47,624 nucleotides of DNA from NCBI GenBank assembly GCA_022841465.1, contig JALHRL010000027.1, positions 3,577 through 51,200 on the forward strand, given 5' to 3'. Below the pieces are notes generated by a model. It was not told the origin of the DNA. It did not search any database and saw only the letters and a program-made list of their open reading frames with translations. Each line of letters starts with the position of its first letter. Within the stretch, counting starts at the first letter, position 1. The position numbers and the translations under genes were made by a program. Below, in pieces: positions 8,201 to 15,431 of this stretch. Origin of the DNA: Bacteroidia bacterium. GTDB lineage: Bacteria > Bacteroidota > Bacteroidia > B-17B0 > Aurantibacillaceae.

Positions 8201-9622
8201 ACCTTTATCATCTTTCACCTGAATAGTCATTTTTACTTTTTCACGCGGTAAGTATTTTTCTTTTTCTGTTGTTACAGAAATATTCATTTGTTTGTTTTTG
8301 TTTACAAACGCCAAGCGTTCTGAACGTGGAATACCTTTTGAATCAAATAAAGTAAGTTGCGCAACACCTATTGGAAAATCTTTGGTAGGAAAAGTAATTT
8401 TGTTGTTGCCTGGTAATACTTTAAATACCGTGCTGTAATAAACCTCACCTCTTACTTGCGCAAGTAAAGCCAATTCTTCGGTTTCGGTTGTGTTTACATC
8501 CACTTCAATAAATTCTTTTTTACTGTTGTCAATATGCATGGCGTATCCGTTATCTAAAGCATTAGGAAGCGTAAAAGTTTCTTTAATGCCTTCCGGTTTG
8601 GTAATTTTTACACTGTAGTTTTCGCCCGGTTGCGGAATAAATTTAAACGAACCCATGCCTTGGTGAAAGCTGGAGAATGTTGCAACTTTGCTTCCTTTTT
8701 CTGTTAGCACAATACCTTCTACATCAGCAGGTTTATTAAATTCGTTTAAGGCTTTAAAGGCAACGGTATTTTCTAATCCATTTACAATATCACCACCTTC
8801 GGGGAAAAGTGTAAACTGAATTTTATTTAAAATAATTGGAATAGAACGAGAAATACTTTCGGTACTTCCGTTATAATCTATCATTACATTTAATAAACCG
8901 TCGTTGGTTTTTAGTTCTTTCGGTAAATTAAATTTAATGTATTGTATTCCTTCTTCGTCGGTAGTAGATGCAATATCAATTAATTTTTCTCCGTTTAAAT
9001 TGGCAACACATTTAATGGGATGATTCGCTAAAACTTTATTTTCGTTGGTATTTAAAACAATTTTTGCAATCACTTCATCACCTGCGCCAAAAGCTTTTCT
9101 TTCAAAGTCAAGTTTCATTTTTAAATTCGGAAGAATTACTTCTTGCACTTGAATATCTTTTACAAAAGCAGCATCGTCACCTTCATTTTTCATCCAATTG
9201 GTATAAGCTTTTATTTTATATAAACCGCCTACTGCTTCTTTATCAATAAAAAAATCGCCTTGTGCTTTACCGTTTTTAGCAATAATATTTATTTTACGTT
9301 CAACAGAACCCTTCGGGTTTATTAATTCAATATAAACAATATCACTTTTATCGGAAGCTTTTAAAGATTTACCGTCTCTTATATAAGCAGAAAACCAAAT
9401 ATCATCACCGGGTTCGTAAAACGGTTTATCAAGTTGAAGATATAATCTGTCTTCAGGAGCATGTTTGGTGTATGCTTCTATTTTTTCCTTTATATCTTTT
9501 ATAAAGTCGTTTTCTATTAATGGCTGGTAATATTCTGTTGGCGTAAAATAAGCCATTAAGCTAAACCCAACAGCGCCTATTGCTGTTAAGTAAGATGATT
9601 TTTTGGTTTTTGACGTTTCCAT
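5204..9622 (-). CDS. alpha-2-macroglobulin-like protein with CxEQ thioester
   Basis: Bacterial alpha-2-macroglobulins are large envelope proteins thought to trap foreign proteases through a reactive thioester. From the ATG at 9622 the protein is 1472 residues. It shows an N-terminal hydrophobic segment (about 10-25), macroglobulin domains beginning with RLYLQLDKPFYEPGDDIW (about 43-60), an embedded carboxypeptidase-regulatory-like repeat (ISGIIYNANDGKPMSN, near 565), a Pro/Gly/Lys/Ala-rich linker (about 660-740), the A2M domain (about 770-860) and a helical thioester domain. The thioester motif GCFEQ has Cys at about 998 and Gln at about 1001 (Cys codon 6629-6631), so the bond should form. 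There is no lipobox, unlike many bacterial relatives, so it may be anchored by its N-terminal helix or secreted. A longer frame to 9667 adds 15 residues; I prefer 9622 for the signal-like N-terminus. Confidence 0.9.
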   Translation of the reverse strand: METSKTKKSSYLTAIGAVGFSLMAYFTPTEYYQPLIENDFIKDIKEKIEAYTKHAPEDRLYLQLDKPFYEPGDDIWFSAYIRDGKSLKASDKSDIVYIELINPKGSVERKINIIAKNGKAQGDFFIDKEAVGGLYKIKAYTNWMKNEGDDAAFVKDIQVQEVILPNLKMKLDFERKAFGAGDEVIAKIVLNTNENKVLANHPIKCVANLNGEKLIDIASTTDEEGIQYIKFNLPKELKTNDGLLNVMIDYNGSTESISRSIPIILNKIQFTLFPEGGDIVNGLENTVAFKALNEFNKPADVEGIVLTEKGSKVATFSSFHQGMGSFKFIPQPGENYSVKITKPEGIKETFTLPNALDNGYAMHIDNSKKEFIEVDVNTTETEELALLAQVRGEVYYSTVFKVLPGNNKITFPTKDFPIGVAQLTLFDSKGIPRSERLAFVNKNKQMNISVTTEKEKYLPREKVKMTIQVKDDKGLPMPANLSMAVVNDQLLSFADDKSGNILSELLLQQDIKDKIEEPAFYFNNKEPKADKALDYLLMTSGWRRFTWEKVIDEDKPKIKFPGEKAIISGIIYNANDGKPMSNVKIKFPDGEFTTNADGKFNLKKIDLSEQVLLNFEADGYYPQNQYPQAYNQNMVVYMYKKQNQYYYGHNRSKHSLKSSSAMDEMSVAEMAPPPSAPGGGMRLEKAPMLKAKPQDVKGDKAVNNKQELAKAEPAQKAEKKKAKEVASGASVKDLRNDAFGMAEQDIEFEDRGPIQAHNGVKYYRARAFYAPKYDKNENVENRTDFRNTIYWNPNIEIGFSGKKTIEFYASDDITSFRTTIEGIGNDGMVGRTEKNIFTQLPFAMSTKIPVEVATEDFVSIPLTLKNNTDGPLGGEISIIAPDGLIEITKVPAIQTVMPGKAKTIYLDYKVSDKLGYGDFTIKFKACGLGDAFTQNIRIVPKGFPVQESFSGQDTEQEYSFEINKMVNGSLKATFNAYPNVVSDLMKGIEGILQEPYGCFEQTSCSAYPNAMVLDYLKTTDSKDTKTLMRASDLLDRGYKRLTTFEASQKGYEWFGANPAHEGLTAYGIMEFNDMKKAGQNVDEKMLERTTKWLLSKKTGNGGFEREKHAYHDFGRISDDILNAYIVYSLAEAGITDIKKEFESSYKKAIESKDPYMLGMMANAAYSLKENSKGDEALKALIVKQENNGSFNGLTHSITYSQGNSLYIETTSIAIMAMIKSGKYAANMNNAVKYLVSTRNGSGAFSSTQGTILALKALTDYAKASKKTNEDGKIAIYVDGKKVAEKEYKAGEKGAIEVAGLEEFIKGEGKHTIKVKYLGVKTPLPYSLAVNWNTSLPVSDKECNIDLKTKLASNSANVGETVRLTATIINKKNEEVPSTMAIIGIPAGFSVQPWQLKELQDKKVFDYYEIKGNNIAIYYRGMAAKAVKEINLDLKAEMPGVYDAPASSAYLYYTNEFKTWSAVERVTIKKANS

Positions 9623-9750
9623 GACTGCGAATTTTATATTTAGATGCAGTACTTTTTTAAATTCCATAAAAAGGCCTTAAATTTTTAAGGAATTGCCCGG
9701 AAACAGCGATTTGGTGGGGGAGGGAGGGTGGTGAAGATTAAAGTACTGAG

Positions 9751-9808
9751 ACCCTGAGTCAAGCTCAGGGTGACGGACCGAGATGTCATTCTGAACTTGA
9801 TTCAGAAT
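9751..9808. repeat. pair of REP-like palindromes
   Basis: Two short hairpins lie in tandem. 9751-9771 has arms ACCCTGAG and CTCAGGGT around TCAAG. 9788-9808 has arms ATTCTGAA and TTCAGAAT around CTTGA. The two loops are near-complementary (TCAAG and CTTGA), and the pairing of a 'CCTGAG' and a 'TTCTGAA' hairpin is a form I associate with dispersed extragenic repeats in Bacteroidota genomes. Copy number in this genome cannot be judged from the window. Confidence 0.7.
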
Positions 9809-9951
9809 CGCAACATTAAAAGATAATCACTTTTCGAACGCTAATGGAGATGTCCATTCGAGCGGGAGTCGAGAACATCCGGAAGTATTAAAATTTGTAA
9901 ACCATGAAAACTGCCAAAGTCGATATGTTCAGAAAAAGCGGAAATATTTGA

Positions 9952-9959
9952 TATATTTG
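9952..9959 (+). promoter_or_regulatory. TAnnTTTG promoter box before the orphan reading frame
   Basis: TATATTTG matches the -7 consensus exactly and lies 20 bases upstream of the ATG at 9980. It suggests the small frame at 9980 was once, or still is, the start of a transcribed gene. Confidence 0.35.
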
Positions 9960-9979
9960 TTTGTAGATGGGGAAAAATA

Positions 9980-10168
9980 ATGGATATCAATAATAAAATT
10001 GAACAACTTAATGAAAGGTATAAAGACATTCTTAGAACAATATCTAAATCAGATTTCAGAAAATTTAATTTAAGAACACCCTCGCTCCCGCGCGAATCCT
10101 TTCCCCTCGCTCCCGCGCGAATCCTTTCGCGTGGTTTAAACACACTTAAGCTATGGCATGATGTATAA
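9980..10168 (+). pseudogene. short orphan frame, probable 5' gene remnant ending in repeats
   Basis: The frame encodes 62 residues. The first 34 or so (MDINNKIEQLNERYKDILRT and onward to about FNLRT) look like normal coding sequence for this genome: charged, helical and AT-rich. From 10079 the frame runs into a GC-rich 25-bp direct repeat and ends antisense to the DUF2461 gene tail. The simplest reading is the 5' end of a gene whose remainder was lost when repeat DNA arrived or expanded. A promoter box at 9952-9959 supports a real gene start. I recognise no family. Confidence 0.35.
10079..10134. repeat. 25-bp direct repeat, two GC-rich copies with palindromic core
   Basis: 10079-10103 and 10104-10128 are identical. 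Each carries CCGCGCGAATCC, and the second continues into TTTCGCG so that CGCGAA and TTCGCG form a hairpin. The GC content is far above the surrounding DNA. It looks like a dispersed extragenic element rather than part of a gene. Confidence 0.75.
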
Positions 10169-10802
10169 AATCATTAAAAGGCTTTAATTTTTTAAAGCCA
10201 TCTATAAGTAGTTTTGGTAATTTACCATCTAATACTTCCTTATCGCTAATGGTATGCATTACAAAAAAATTCTTGTGTTTTAATAATTCCGAAAATTCAT
10301 TTTCTTCATCAAAGCCTTTTGGAATTTTTACTAATTTTTCTCCTTCAATTTTAGGATATATTTTTTTAAAATCTTTTTGCTCCAGTATCTTCTTTAGTTT
10401 TTTCCCTTCGTATGCAATTTCAGAACGTATTTTTTTTAATTGCTCCGGATCGGGTTGATACAATCCGCCGCCAATTATGGTTTGGTTACCAGGCTCTATA
10501 TGAAAATAATAGCCCGGTAAATTTATTTTACGGCCGCCGGGGGCAATAAAAGCAGAGTAGGTGGTTTTGTACGGACTTTTATCTTTACTAAAACGTACAT
10601 CTTTGTTAATTCTAAAAACACATTGTTTCGCTTCCATGCCTTTTAAGTTTTTATCAAACTTCTGCATTTCGTTTATTAAGTTTTGAACCATTACCAAAAA
10701 CTCGGCGCGCGTTGCTTCATATTTGCTTCTGTTTTTATCAAACCATTCTTTATTGTTGTTCTTTTTTAATGCTGTTAAAAAGCTTAATGTTTCTTTATAC
10801 AT
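10146..10802 (-). CDS. DUF2461 domain-containing protein (TIGR02453 family)
   Basis: The protein has 218 residues, the usual length for this widespread family of unknown function. Diagnostic stretches are NNNKEWFDKNRSKYEATRAEF (split here around residues 15-35), CVFRINKDVRFSKDKSPYKT (about 62-81), and FHIEPGNQTIIGGGLYQPDPE (about 100-120). It appears cytosolic, with no signal peptide or membrane segment. It stands alone, with repeat-rich DNA on both sides and different promoters from its neighbours. Family membership is secure; function is not known. Confidence 0.88.
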   Translation of the reverse strand: MYKETLSFLTALKKNNNKEWFDKNRSKYEATRAEFLVMVQNLINEMQKFDKNLKGMEAKQCVFRINKDVRFSKDKSPYKTTYSAFIAPGGRKINLPGYYFHIEPGNQTIIGGGLYQPDPEQLKKIRSEIAYEGKKLKKILEQKDFKKIYPKIEGEKLVKIPKGFDEENEFSELLKHKNFFVMHTISDKEVLDGKLPKLLIDGFKKLKPFNDFIHHAIA

Positions 10803-11030
10803 ATTTATATTGATTTATTTCCGGTAGCTAAATTTACAATTTTGTTTTTAGTAAAAAAGTTTCATGTTTAAAAAAGAGATGTTGTTTATTTATTTACAAA
10901 TCGTCAAATTCATTTAACGATAATTACCCCAATGCCGCGACTATGTTCTCGATACAAATTTCGCAAAGAGGCAGCAAAATTCTACTCGAACTGACAGCCC
11001 TTAAAGGCGCCCAAAAATACATGTAAATAA
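10803..11030. other. intergenic stretch with decayed repeat fragments
   Basis: No gene is visible between the DUF2461 gene and the PKD protein terminator. Around 10935-10997 there are pieces reading TGTTCTCGATAC and TCTACTCGAACTGACAG, which resemble worn copies of a palindromic 'TCTCGA...TCGA' extragenic repeat also hinted at near 9860. Confidence 0.5.
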
Positions 11031-11061
11031 AAAAACGCCTCCAATAAATAGAGGCGTTTTT
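11031..11061. terminator. intrinsic terminator of the PKD protein gene
   Basis: A perfect 11-bp stem (AAAAACGCCTC at 11031-11041 with GAGGCGTTTTT at 11051-11061) encloses a 9-base loop. On the minus strand it lies 30 bases beyond the stop of the PKD gene and is followed by a T-rich run. Its A/T flanks would also let it work on the plus strand. Confidence 0.85.
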
Positions 11062-11090
11062 CTGCTGCTTAAGGCTATTTCTCGTTTGTT

Positions 11091-14000
11091 TTATTTTAAT
11101 AAAGTAACATGTCCAACTAAACTGTGTGCTTTGTTATTAATATCTACCACATCTGCTTTCCAAACATAAACATCGTCTTTAATGGGTTCTTCGCTATTTT
11201 TTGTTTTACCATCCCATTCCATATCCATATCGTTTGTTTCAAAAACCAAGTGGCCCCATCTGTCGTATATTTTTAAATTAAATTGAATAATGTTAAAGCC
11301 TTTTGCTCTAAAACCATCATTTACTCCATCTTCGTTAGGGGTAAAAGTATTTGGTACATAAATAGCGTATGCTTGTTTTACTTTTAATATTATAGAAGTA
11401 GTATCTGCACAACCGTATTTGTTTTTAGCTACCTGAAAAATAATTGGAATTTGTTTATCTAAGTTGGTAAACAAATGGCTAAAGTTTTCTGAACTAAAAA
11501 TGCTTCCATCATTAATGTAATACATGGTTTGGTCGGCGTTGCTTGCATTATTGGTTACGTTTACCAATGGCTCCAGTTCATCTAACTCTAATGGTTCTGC
11601 AATAAAAGATGCTACAGGTTTAGGATAAACTTCCACAGCACTTTGTTCAATATATGTTGCCATACAACCGCTATCGCTCACTACTTTTAGAGTAACATCG
11701 TATTTTCCTGCACGGTAGCAATGGTTTGGATTTTTTTGGTAACCGGCAGGTGATGCATCTCCAAAAATCCATTGGTAAGTGGCAATGCTTCCGCTTGAGA
11801 TACTGGATTGGTTGGTAAAATCAACACATAAATAACCGCAAGCTTTTGGTTTAGTGCTAACAAACATAGGAACCGGTTTTGGATTTACATAAACGGGTTT
11901 AGACATTACATTGGTACACCCAAATTCGTTTTGTACTTCTAACTTTACTAAAAACACTCCGGCAAAAGGGTAGGTGTGCGCTGCGTTAGGGAATACATTG
12001 CTTACATTACCATCTCCGTAATATTGCCATTGGTAAGATGTAATAAAACTTCCGGGTGCTTGTGTTAAGTTGGTAAACATTGTTTGATCGCCTAAGCAAG
12101 TTTTATTGTAAGTGAAATTTGCAATAGGGTTTGGGTACACAACAACGCTGTTTGTTATTTTTGAAATACAATTGTTGTTAGAAACCGCCATCATGGTGCA
12201 ATAATAATTTCCGAAGGCAGGATAAATATGGTTTGGACTAACAGATGTGCTGTCATCCCAAGAGCCGTTATTATCAAAATCCCACAACCATTTTACAATG
12301 TTGCCACTGTTTATAATGGTGCTGTTATTAAATTGAGTAGATTGGTTTAAACAAGCATTGTTGGTAGTAAAATCAACTTGAGGTAATGGGTAAATAGTTA
12401 AACTTGTTGAGCCAACTGCTTTACAATTATAATTGCTTGTAACCGTTAAACTAATATTGTAGTTACCCGCATTGTTGTACATGTGCAATGGGCTATTTGC
12501 TTGTATTGGATTATTGTTTCCAAAATCCCAAACGTAGCTTACAATGTTTCCACTTGCTACATTGCTTGTGTTGTTTATTTGTACAATACTGTTAGCACAA
12601 GTATTAGCTGCTGTAATAGTAACAACAGGGTTTGGATGAACAATTACCGGTTTAGTTACAGATGATATACAATTAAAGTTACTAATTGCTGTTAACTGAA
12701 CATTGTAAGAGCCATGGTTTGGAAAAGTAAAAGTTGGGTTTGTTTGTGTACTGGTATTGTTGTTTCCAAAATTCCAAACATAGTTTGTGATATTGCCGGA
12801 TGAAATTGTGCTGGTATTTAAAAAGGTATTTGCTAAATTTAAACAAACACTATCAGCAACAAAGTTTGTTACGGGTAAAGGATTAACCATTACTGTTTGA
12901 ATTCCGGTGCCAACACAACCTTGATTACTAATTACCGATAAAGTTACCGTATGAACCCCACTGGTAGGAAATAAAACCGTTGGGTTTTGCATAGTGGAAG
13001 AACCGCCATTACTAAAGCTCCAATTCCATTGATTAATGTTTCCTTGATTAACAACACTTATATCTGTAAATGTTGTTTGCGCGTTCATGCAAATTGGGCC
13101 GCTGTTAAAACCAACAAAAGGAGGAGGATTAATAGTTATTACCTTTGATGTTGTATCGTAACATCCTTTGATAGAACCCACAATTAAACTTACGGTGTAA
13201 GTACCAGGGCCGGGGTAAGTGTGTGTTGGGTTTTGTAAAGTAGAAGTAGTATTATCGCCAAAGTTCCACAAGTAAGTAGTAAGATTACCAGACGACATGC
13301 TTGAAGTATTATTAAAGGTAATAGTTGGATTACACGTTTGATTGCTATTTCCTATATTAAAGTTTGCGTTAGGCGTTGGATGGTTGTGTAAAGGATAATT
13401 GAAGGTTGGTCCTTGGCAGTTAGTAACCATAGTTGTTTGAACGGCGTATTGCCCAGGTGTATTTACTGTAACACATTGCGATGTTTGTCCGTTTATAGAA
13501 CCCCCGCTCCATAAATAAGAACCAAATCCGGGAGGTGCGCAAAATGTTTTACTTTGTCCAACACAAATGGTATCGGCAACAGTTGTTTGAAAGGCTGCGC
13601 AATTTCCATCAATATAAGCGTAACCAAAATGTCCGCCTAAAGCACAATCATAAGTAGTAAAACGTATGGTAACATTTTGGCCAATGTAATTGGTTAAATC
13701 TACCACAACACTGGTCCAAGGTTTGTAAACAACACCGTTTGCTGCGTTCACAAAACCGGGAATATTTTGTCCGGCTGCTACATTATAGTATGTACAAGGT
13801 ATAGGATTGTTTAAAGTATCTAACATTTCAATTACAAACGAGGGTTGTTGAGCAAGCGTATGGCCTGGATCTTGAAACACCACAGCATATTTGTAGGTAA
13901 AGTTTGCGTTTGCTGCCGACACTTGAAACGTTTGTTGAATTCTATCTGCTTGCCCGCCGGTTCCGTTATTACCTAAGCGTAACGAAAAATTACCTCCGGG

Positions 14001-14441
14001 TGCAACCACCGGAAAGTTTCCGTAAGGATCAAGTACGGGAGCGTTAGCAGTAGTGTTGGTGATAAATTGTTGTCCACCCTGATTTAAACAGCAGCCAGCA
14101 TTATTCCATATTGGATGAAAGCCGCAAGAGCTTGTCCATCCTTGTGTACTTCCTGTTTCAAAATCCATGTTACTGCAACCGGCTGCTTGAGTTGAGTTAC
14201 CCGAAAGAATGGGTTTGTGGTTGCTGCCCGAGTTTGGGCTTTGGGTGTTTGGTGAATGCTGAGCATTTCTATGAGATTCAAGAAATTCTTTTTTCTCGGC
14301 ATCGTTTAAATTTAATTTTTGTATGTATCCTTGCCAGTATTCTTCGTTATTCGGAAGAGGCTGGTTGGCGGGTGTTTGGCTTTTTACCATTACCTGAATG
14401 ATAAGTGCCAAAGCGGCGGTTAGGTAAAATTTTGTTTTCAT
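11091..14441 (-). CDS. secreted PKD-repeat protein with CHU_C-type (type IX secretion) C-terminal domain
   Basis: This 1116-residue protein begins with a signal peptide (about 1-21). A low-complexity, Asn/Gln-rich region and a probable jelly-roll-like domain (about 90-285) follow. Residues about 365-1020 hold eight PKD-type Ig-like repeats of about 83 residues, the last degenerate; each carries a W-x-F/Y-G/D-N core, a (H/F)-x-(Y/F)-x-x-x-G turn and a conserved cysteine pair. The last 90 residues (YVPNTFTPNEDGVNDGF, IYDRWGHLVFE, DDVYVWKADVVD) are a CHU_C / gliding-motility C-terminal domain, a type B sorting signal for the type IX secretion system. It is likely a cell-surface adhesin or released structural protein. 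No secretion-system genes lie in the window. The exact ligand is unknown. Confidence 0.92.
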   Translation of the reverse strand: MKTKFYLTAALALIIQVMVKSQTPANQPLPNNEEYWQGYIQKLNLNDAEKKEFLESHRNAQHSPNTQSPNSGSNHKPILSGNSTQAAGCSNMDFETGSTQGWTSSCGFHPIWNNAGCCLNQGGQQFITNTTANAPVLDPYGNFPVVAPGGNFSLRLGNNGTGGQADRIQQTFQVSAANANFTYKYAVVFQDPGHTLAQQPSFVIEMLDTLNNPIPCTYYNVAAGQNIPGFVNAANGVVYKPWTSVVVDLTNYIGQNVTIRFTTYDCALGGHFGYAYIDGNCAAFQTTVADTICVGQSKTFCAPPGFGSYLWSGGSINGQTSQCVTVNTPGQYAVQTTMVTNCQGPTFNYPLHNHPTPNANFNIGNSNQTCNPTITFNNTSSMSSGNLTTYLWNFGDNTTSTLQNPTHTYPGPGTYTVSLIVGSIKGCYDTTSKVITINPPPFVGFNSGPICMNAQTTFTDISVVNQGNINQWNWSFSNGGSSTMQNPTVLFPTSGVHTVTLSVISNQGCVGTGIQTVMVNPLPVTNFVADSVCLNLANTFLNTSTISSGNITNYVWNFGNNNTSTQTNPTFTFPNHGSYNVQLTAISNFNCISSVTKPVIVHPNPVVTITAANTCANSIVQINNTSNVASGNIVSYVWDFGNNNPIQANSPLHMYNNAGNYNISLTVTSNYNCKAVGSTSLTIYPLPQVDFTTNNACLNQSTQFNNSTIINSGNIVKWLWDFDNNGSWDDSTSVSPNHIYPAFGNYYCTMMAVSNNNCISKITNSVVVYPNPIANFTYNKTCLGDQTMFTNLTQAPGSFITSYQWQYYGDGNVSNVFPNAAHTYPFAGVFLVKLEVQNEFGCTNVMSKPVYVNPKPVPMFVSTKPKACGYLCVDFTNQSSISSGSIATYQWIFGDASPAGYQKNPNHCYRAGKYDVTLKVVSDSGCMATYIEQSAVEVYPKPVASFIAEPLELDELEPLVNVTNNASNADQTMYYINDGSIFSSENFSHLFTNLDKQIPIIFQVAKNKYGCADTTSIILKVKQAYAIYVPNTFTPNEDGVNDGFRAKGFNIIQFNLKIYDRWGHLVFETNDMDMEWDGKTKNSEEPIKDDVYVWKADVVDINNKAHSLVGHVTLLK

Positions 14442-14763
14442 GAGAAATTAGGTTTAAGCAGGTTAGTGTAATCATTTGATTTGATTTTTCTGCATTACAT
14501 GCAATTCGTGATTTTTTCATTTTTAAATAAATATTAATTAATAATTGGTTTTATATTATTTGTACTTGGTTTTACCAGCCCTTTAAACAATAGTGTTTAT
14601 AAGGGTTTCGGGTATGTTTGGGTTTTAGGTTTATGTTTTTTACGTACATCATTTTAAAAGGTTCGCTTTTTTAACTTTAGAGTTAGTAACTAATTTTTGT
14701 TCATTACTTTGAATTTGTCTATCAGAAAAAAGCTATATTTTTAAAACATAAAAAATAAAACCA
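14442..14763. other. divergent intergenic region
   Basis: About 320 bases separate the diverging PKD gene and the CCC-motif gene. I find no gene or RNA. An AT-rich stretch near 14520-14560 and a weak plus-strand promoter candidate (TTTG near 14716, then TATATTTT near 14732) are the only features. The region should hold promoters for both sides. Confidence 0.4.
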
Positions 14764-15141
14764 ATGGATAATTTAAACTCACCCGATTCAGGAATGTCCC
14801 AAAACAAGCCGTTTGCCGGTATGTTACCTCAAAAAAGTTTACCTAACTCAACTGCAACTTTGGTGTTGGGAATTGTATCTATTGTACCCGGCTGTTTTTG
14901 CTTTGGTGTAGTTGGTTTGGTATGTGGAATTATTGCATTGGTAATTTCTAAAAAGGATTTAATACTTTATAATAATAATCCTGCCGAATATTCTGTATCT
15001 TCCTATAATAACTTAAAAGCGGGTAGGGTATGTGCCATAATTGGTATAGTATTAAGTTCGCTTTATTTTTTATACATTATATTATACTTTGTAGTATTAG
15101 GTGCTGCGTTTAGCATGGTGCCTTGGGGTAGTTTAAATTAG
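14764..15141 (+). CDS. CCC-motif / DUF4190-like small membrane protein
   Basis: The 125-residue protein has a Pro/Ser/Asn-rich cytoplasmic N-terminus (1-28), a hydrophobic hairpin with the sequence SIVPGCFCFGVVGLVCGIIALVI split around residues 38-62, a polar linker ending in NNLKAGRVCAIIG, and a second membrane segment (about 88-112). This layout matches small DUF4190-like proteins common in Bacteroidota, some named for a cysteine-cluster motif. Their role is unknown. It sits 2 bases upstream of a DUF2752 gene; the pair is probably one transcript and may be functionally linked. Confidence 0.78.
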   Translation: MDNLNSPDSGMSQNKPFAGMLPQKSLPNSTATLVLGIVSIVPGCFCFGVVGLVCGIIALVISKKDLILYNNNPAEYSVSSYNNLKAGRVCAIIGIVLSSLYFLYIILYFVVLGAAFSMVPWGSLN

Positions 15142-15143
15142 TA

Positions 15144-15431
15144 ATGATTGAATGGTTGGAGGCGCATTTAGCAAGTTGTGCCTGGTTTAAATATACTGGT
15201 GTAGAATGTTTTGGTTGCGGTTCTCAGCGAGCTATTATAGCATTGTTACGAGGCGAGGTATATGAATCTGTAAAACTATTTCCGGCTTTAATTCCTTTGT
15301 TGTTTACCCTTTCTGTTTTTATGTTTCAGCTTATTTTTAAATGGAGCAAAGGAGGTTTAGTAATAATGTGGGGTTTTGGAATAAGTGCAGCTATAATGCT
15401 TGCATCTTATATAGTAAAATTAATTTCCTGA
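15144..15431 (+). CDS. DUF2752 family membrane protein
   Basis: The 95-residue protein contains the DUF2752 hallmark, a Cys-x-x-Cys-Gly-x-x-Arg-Ala motif (VECFGCGSQRAI, about residues 21-32), followed by LLRGE and two membrane segments (about 45-65 and 74-93). The motif could bind a metal or lie in the membrane interface; the function is not known. It follows the CCC-motif gene by 2 bases. Its last 12 bases overlap the tail of the converging flippase gene. Confidence 0.8.
   Translation: MIEWLEAHLASCAWFKYTGVECFGCGSQRAIIALLRGEVYESVKLFPALIPLLFTLSVFMFQLIFKWSKGGLVIMWGFGISAAIMLASYIVKLIS

Larger units (their letters stand above)
9623..9979. other. repeat-rich intergenic stretch
   Basis: About 350 bases upstream of the alpha-2-macroglobulin-like gene hold no convincing gene. 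They contain two adjacent short palindromes (9751-9808), a further imperfect palindrome (about 9839-9865) running into a GCGGGAGTCGAGAAC segment typical of dispersed repeats, and a TATATTTG promoter box (9952-9959). A purine-rich GGTGGGGGAGGGAGGGTGG tract at 9711-9729 is unusual for this AT-rich DNA. Confidence 0.6.

Noticed and set aside
9841-10143. 100-residue minus-strand frame across the repeat island
   Set aside because: It translates through the palindromes and the direct repeat, with composition unlike other genes here.
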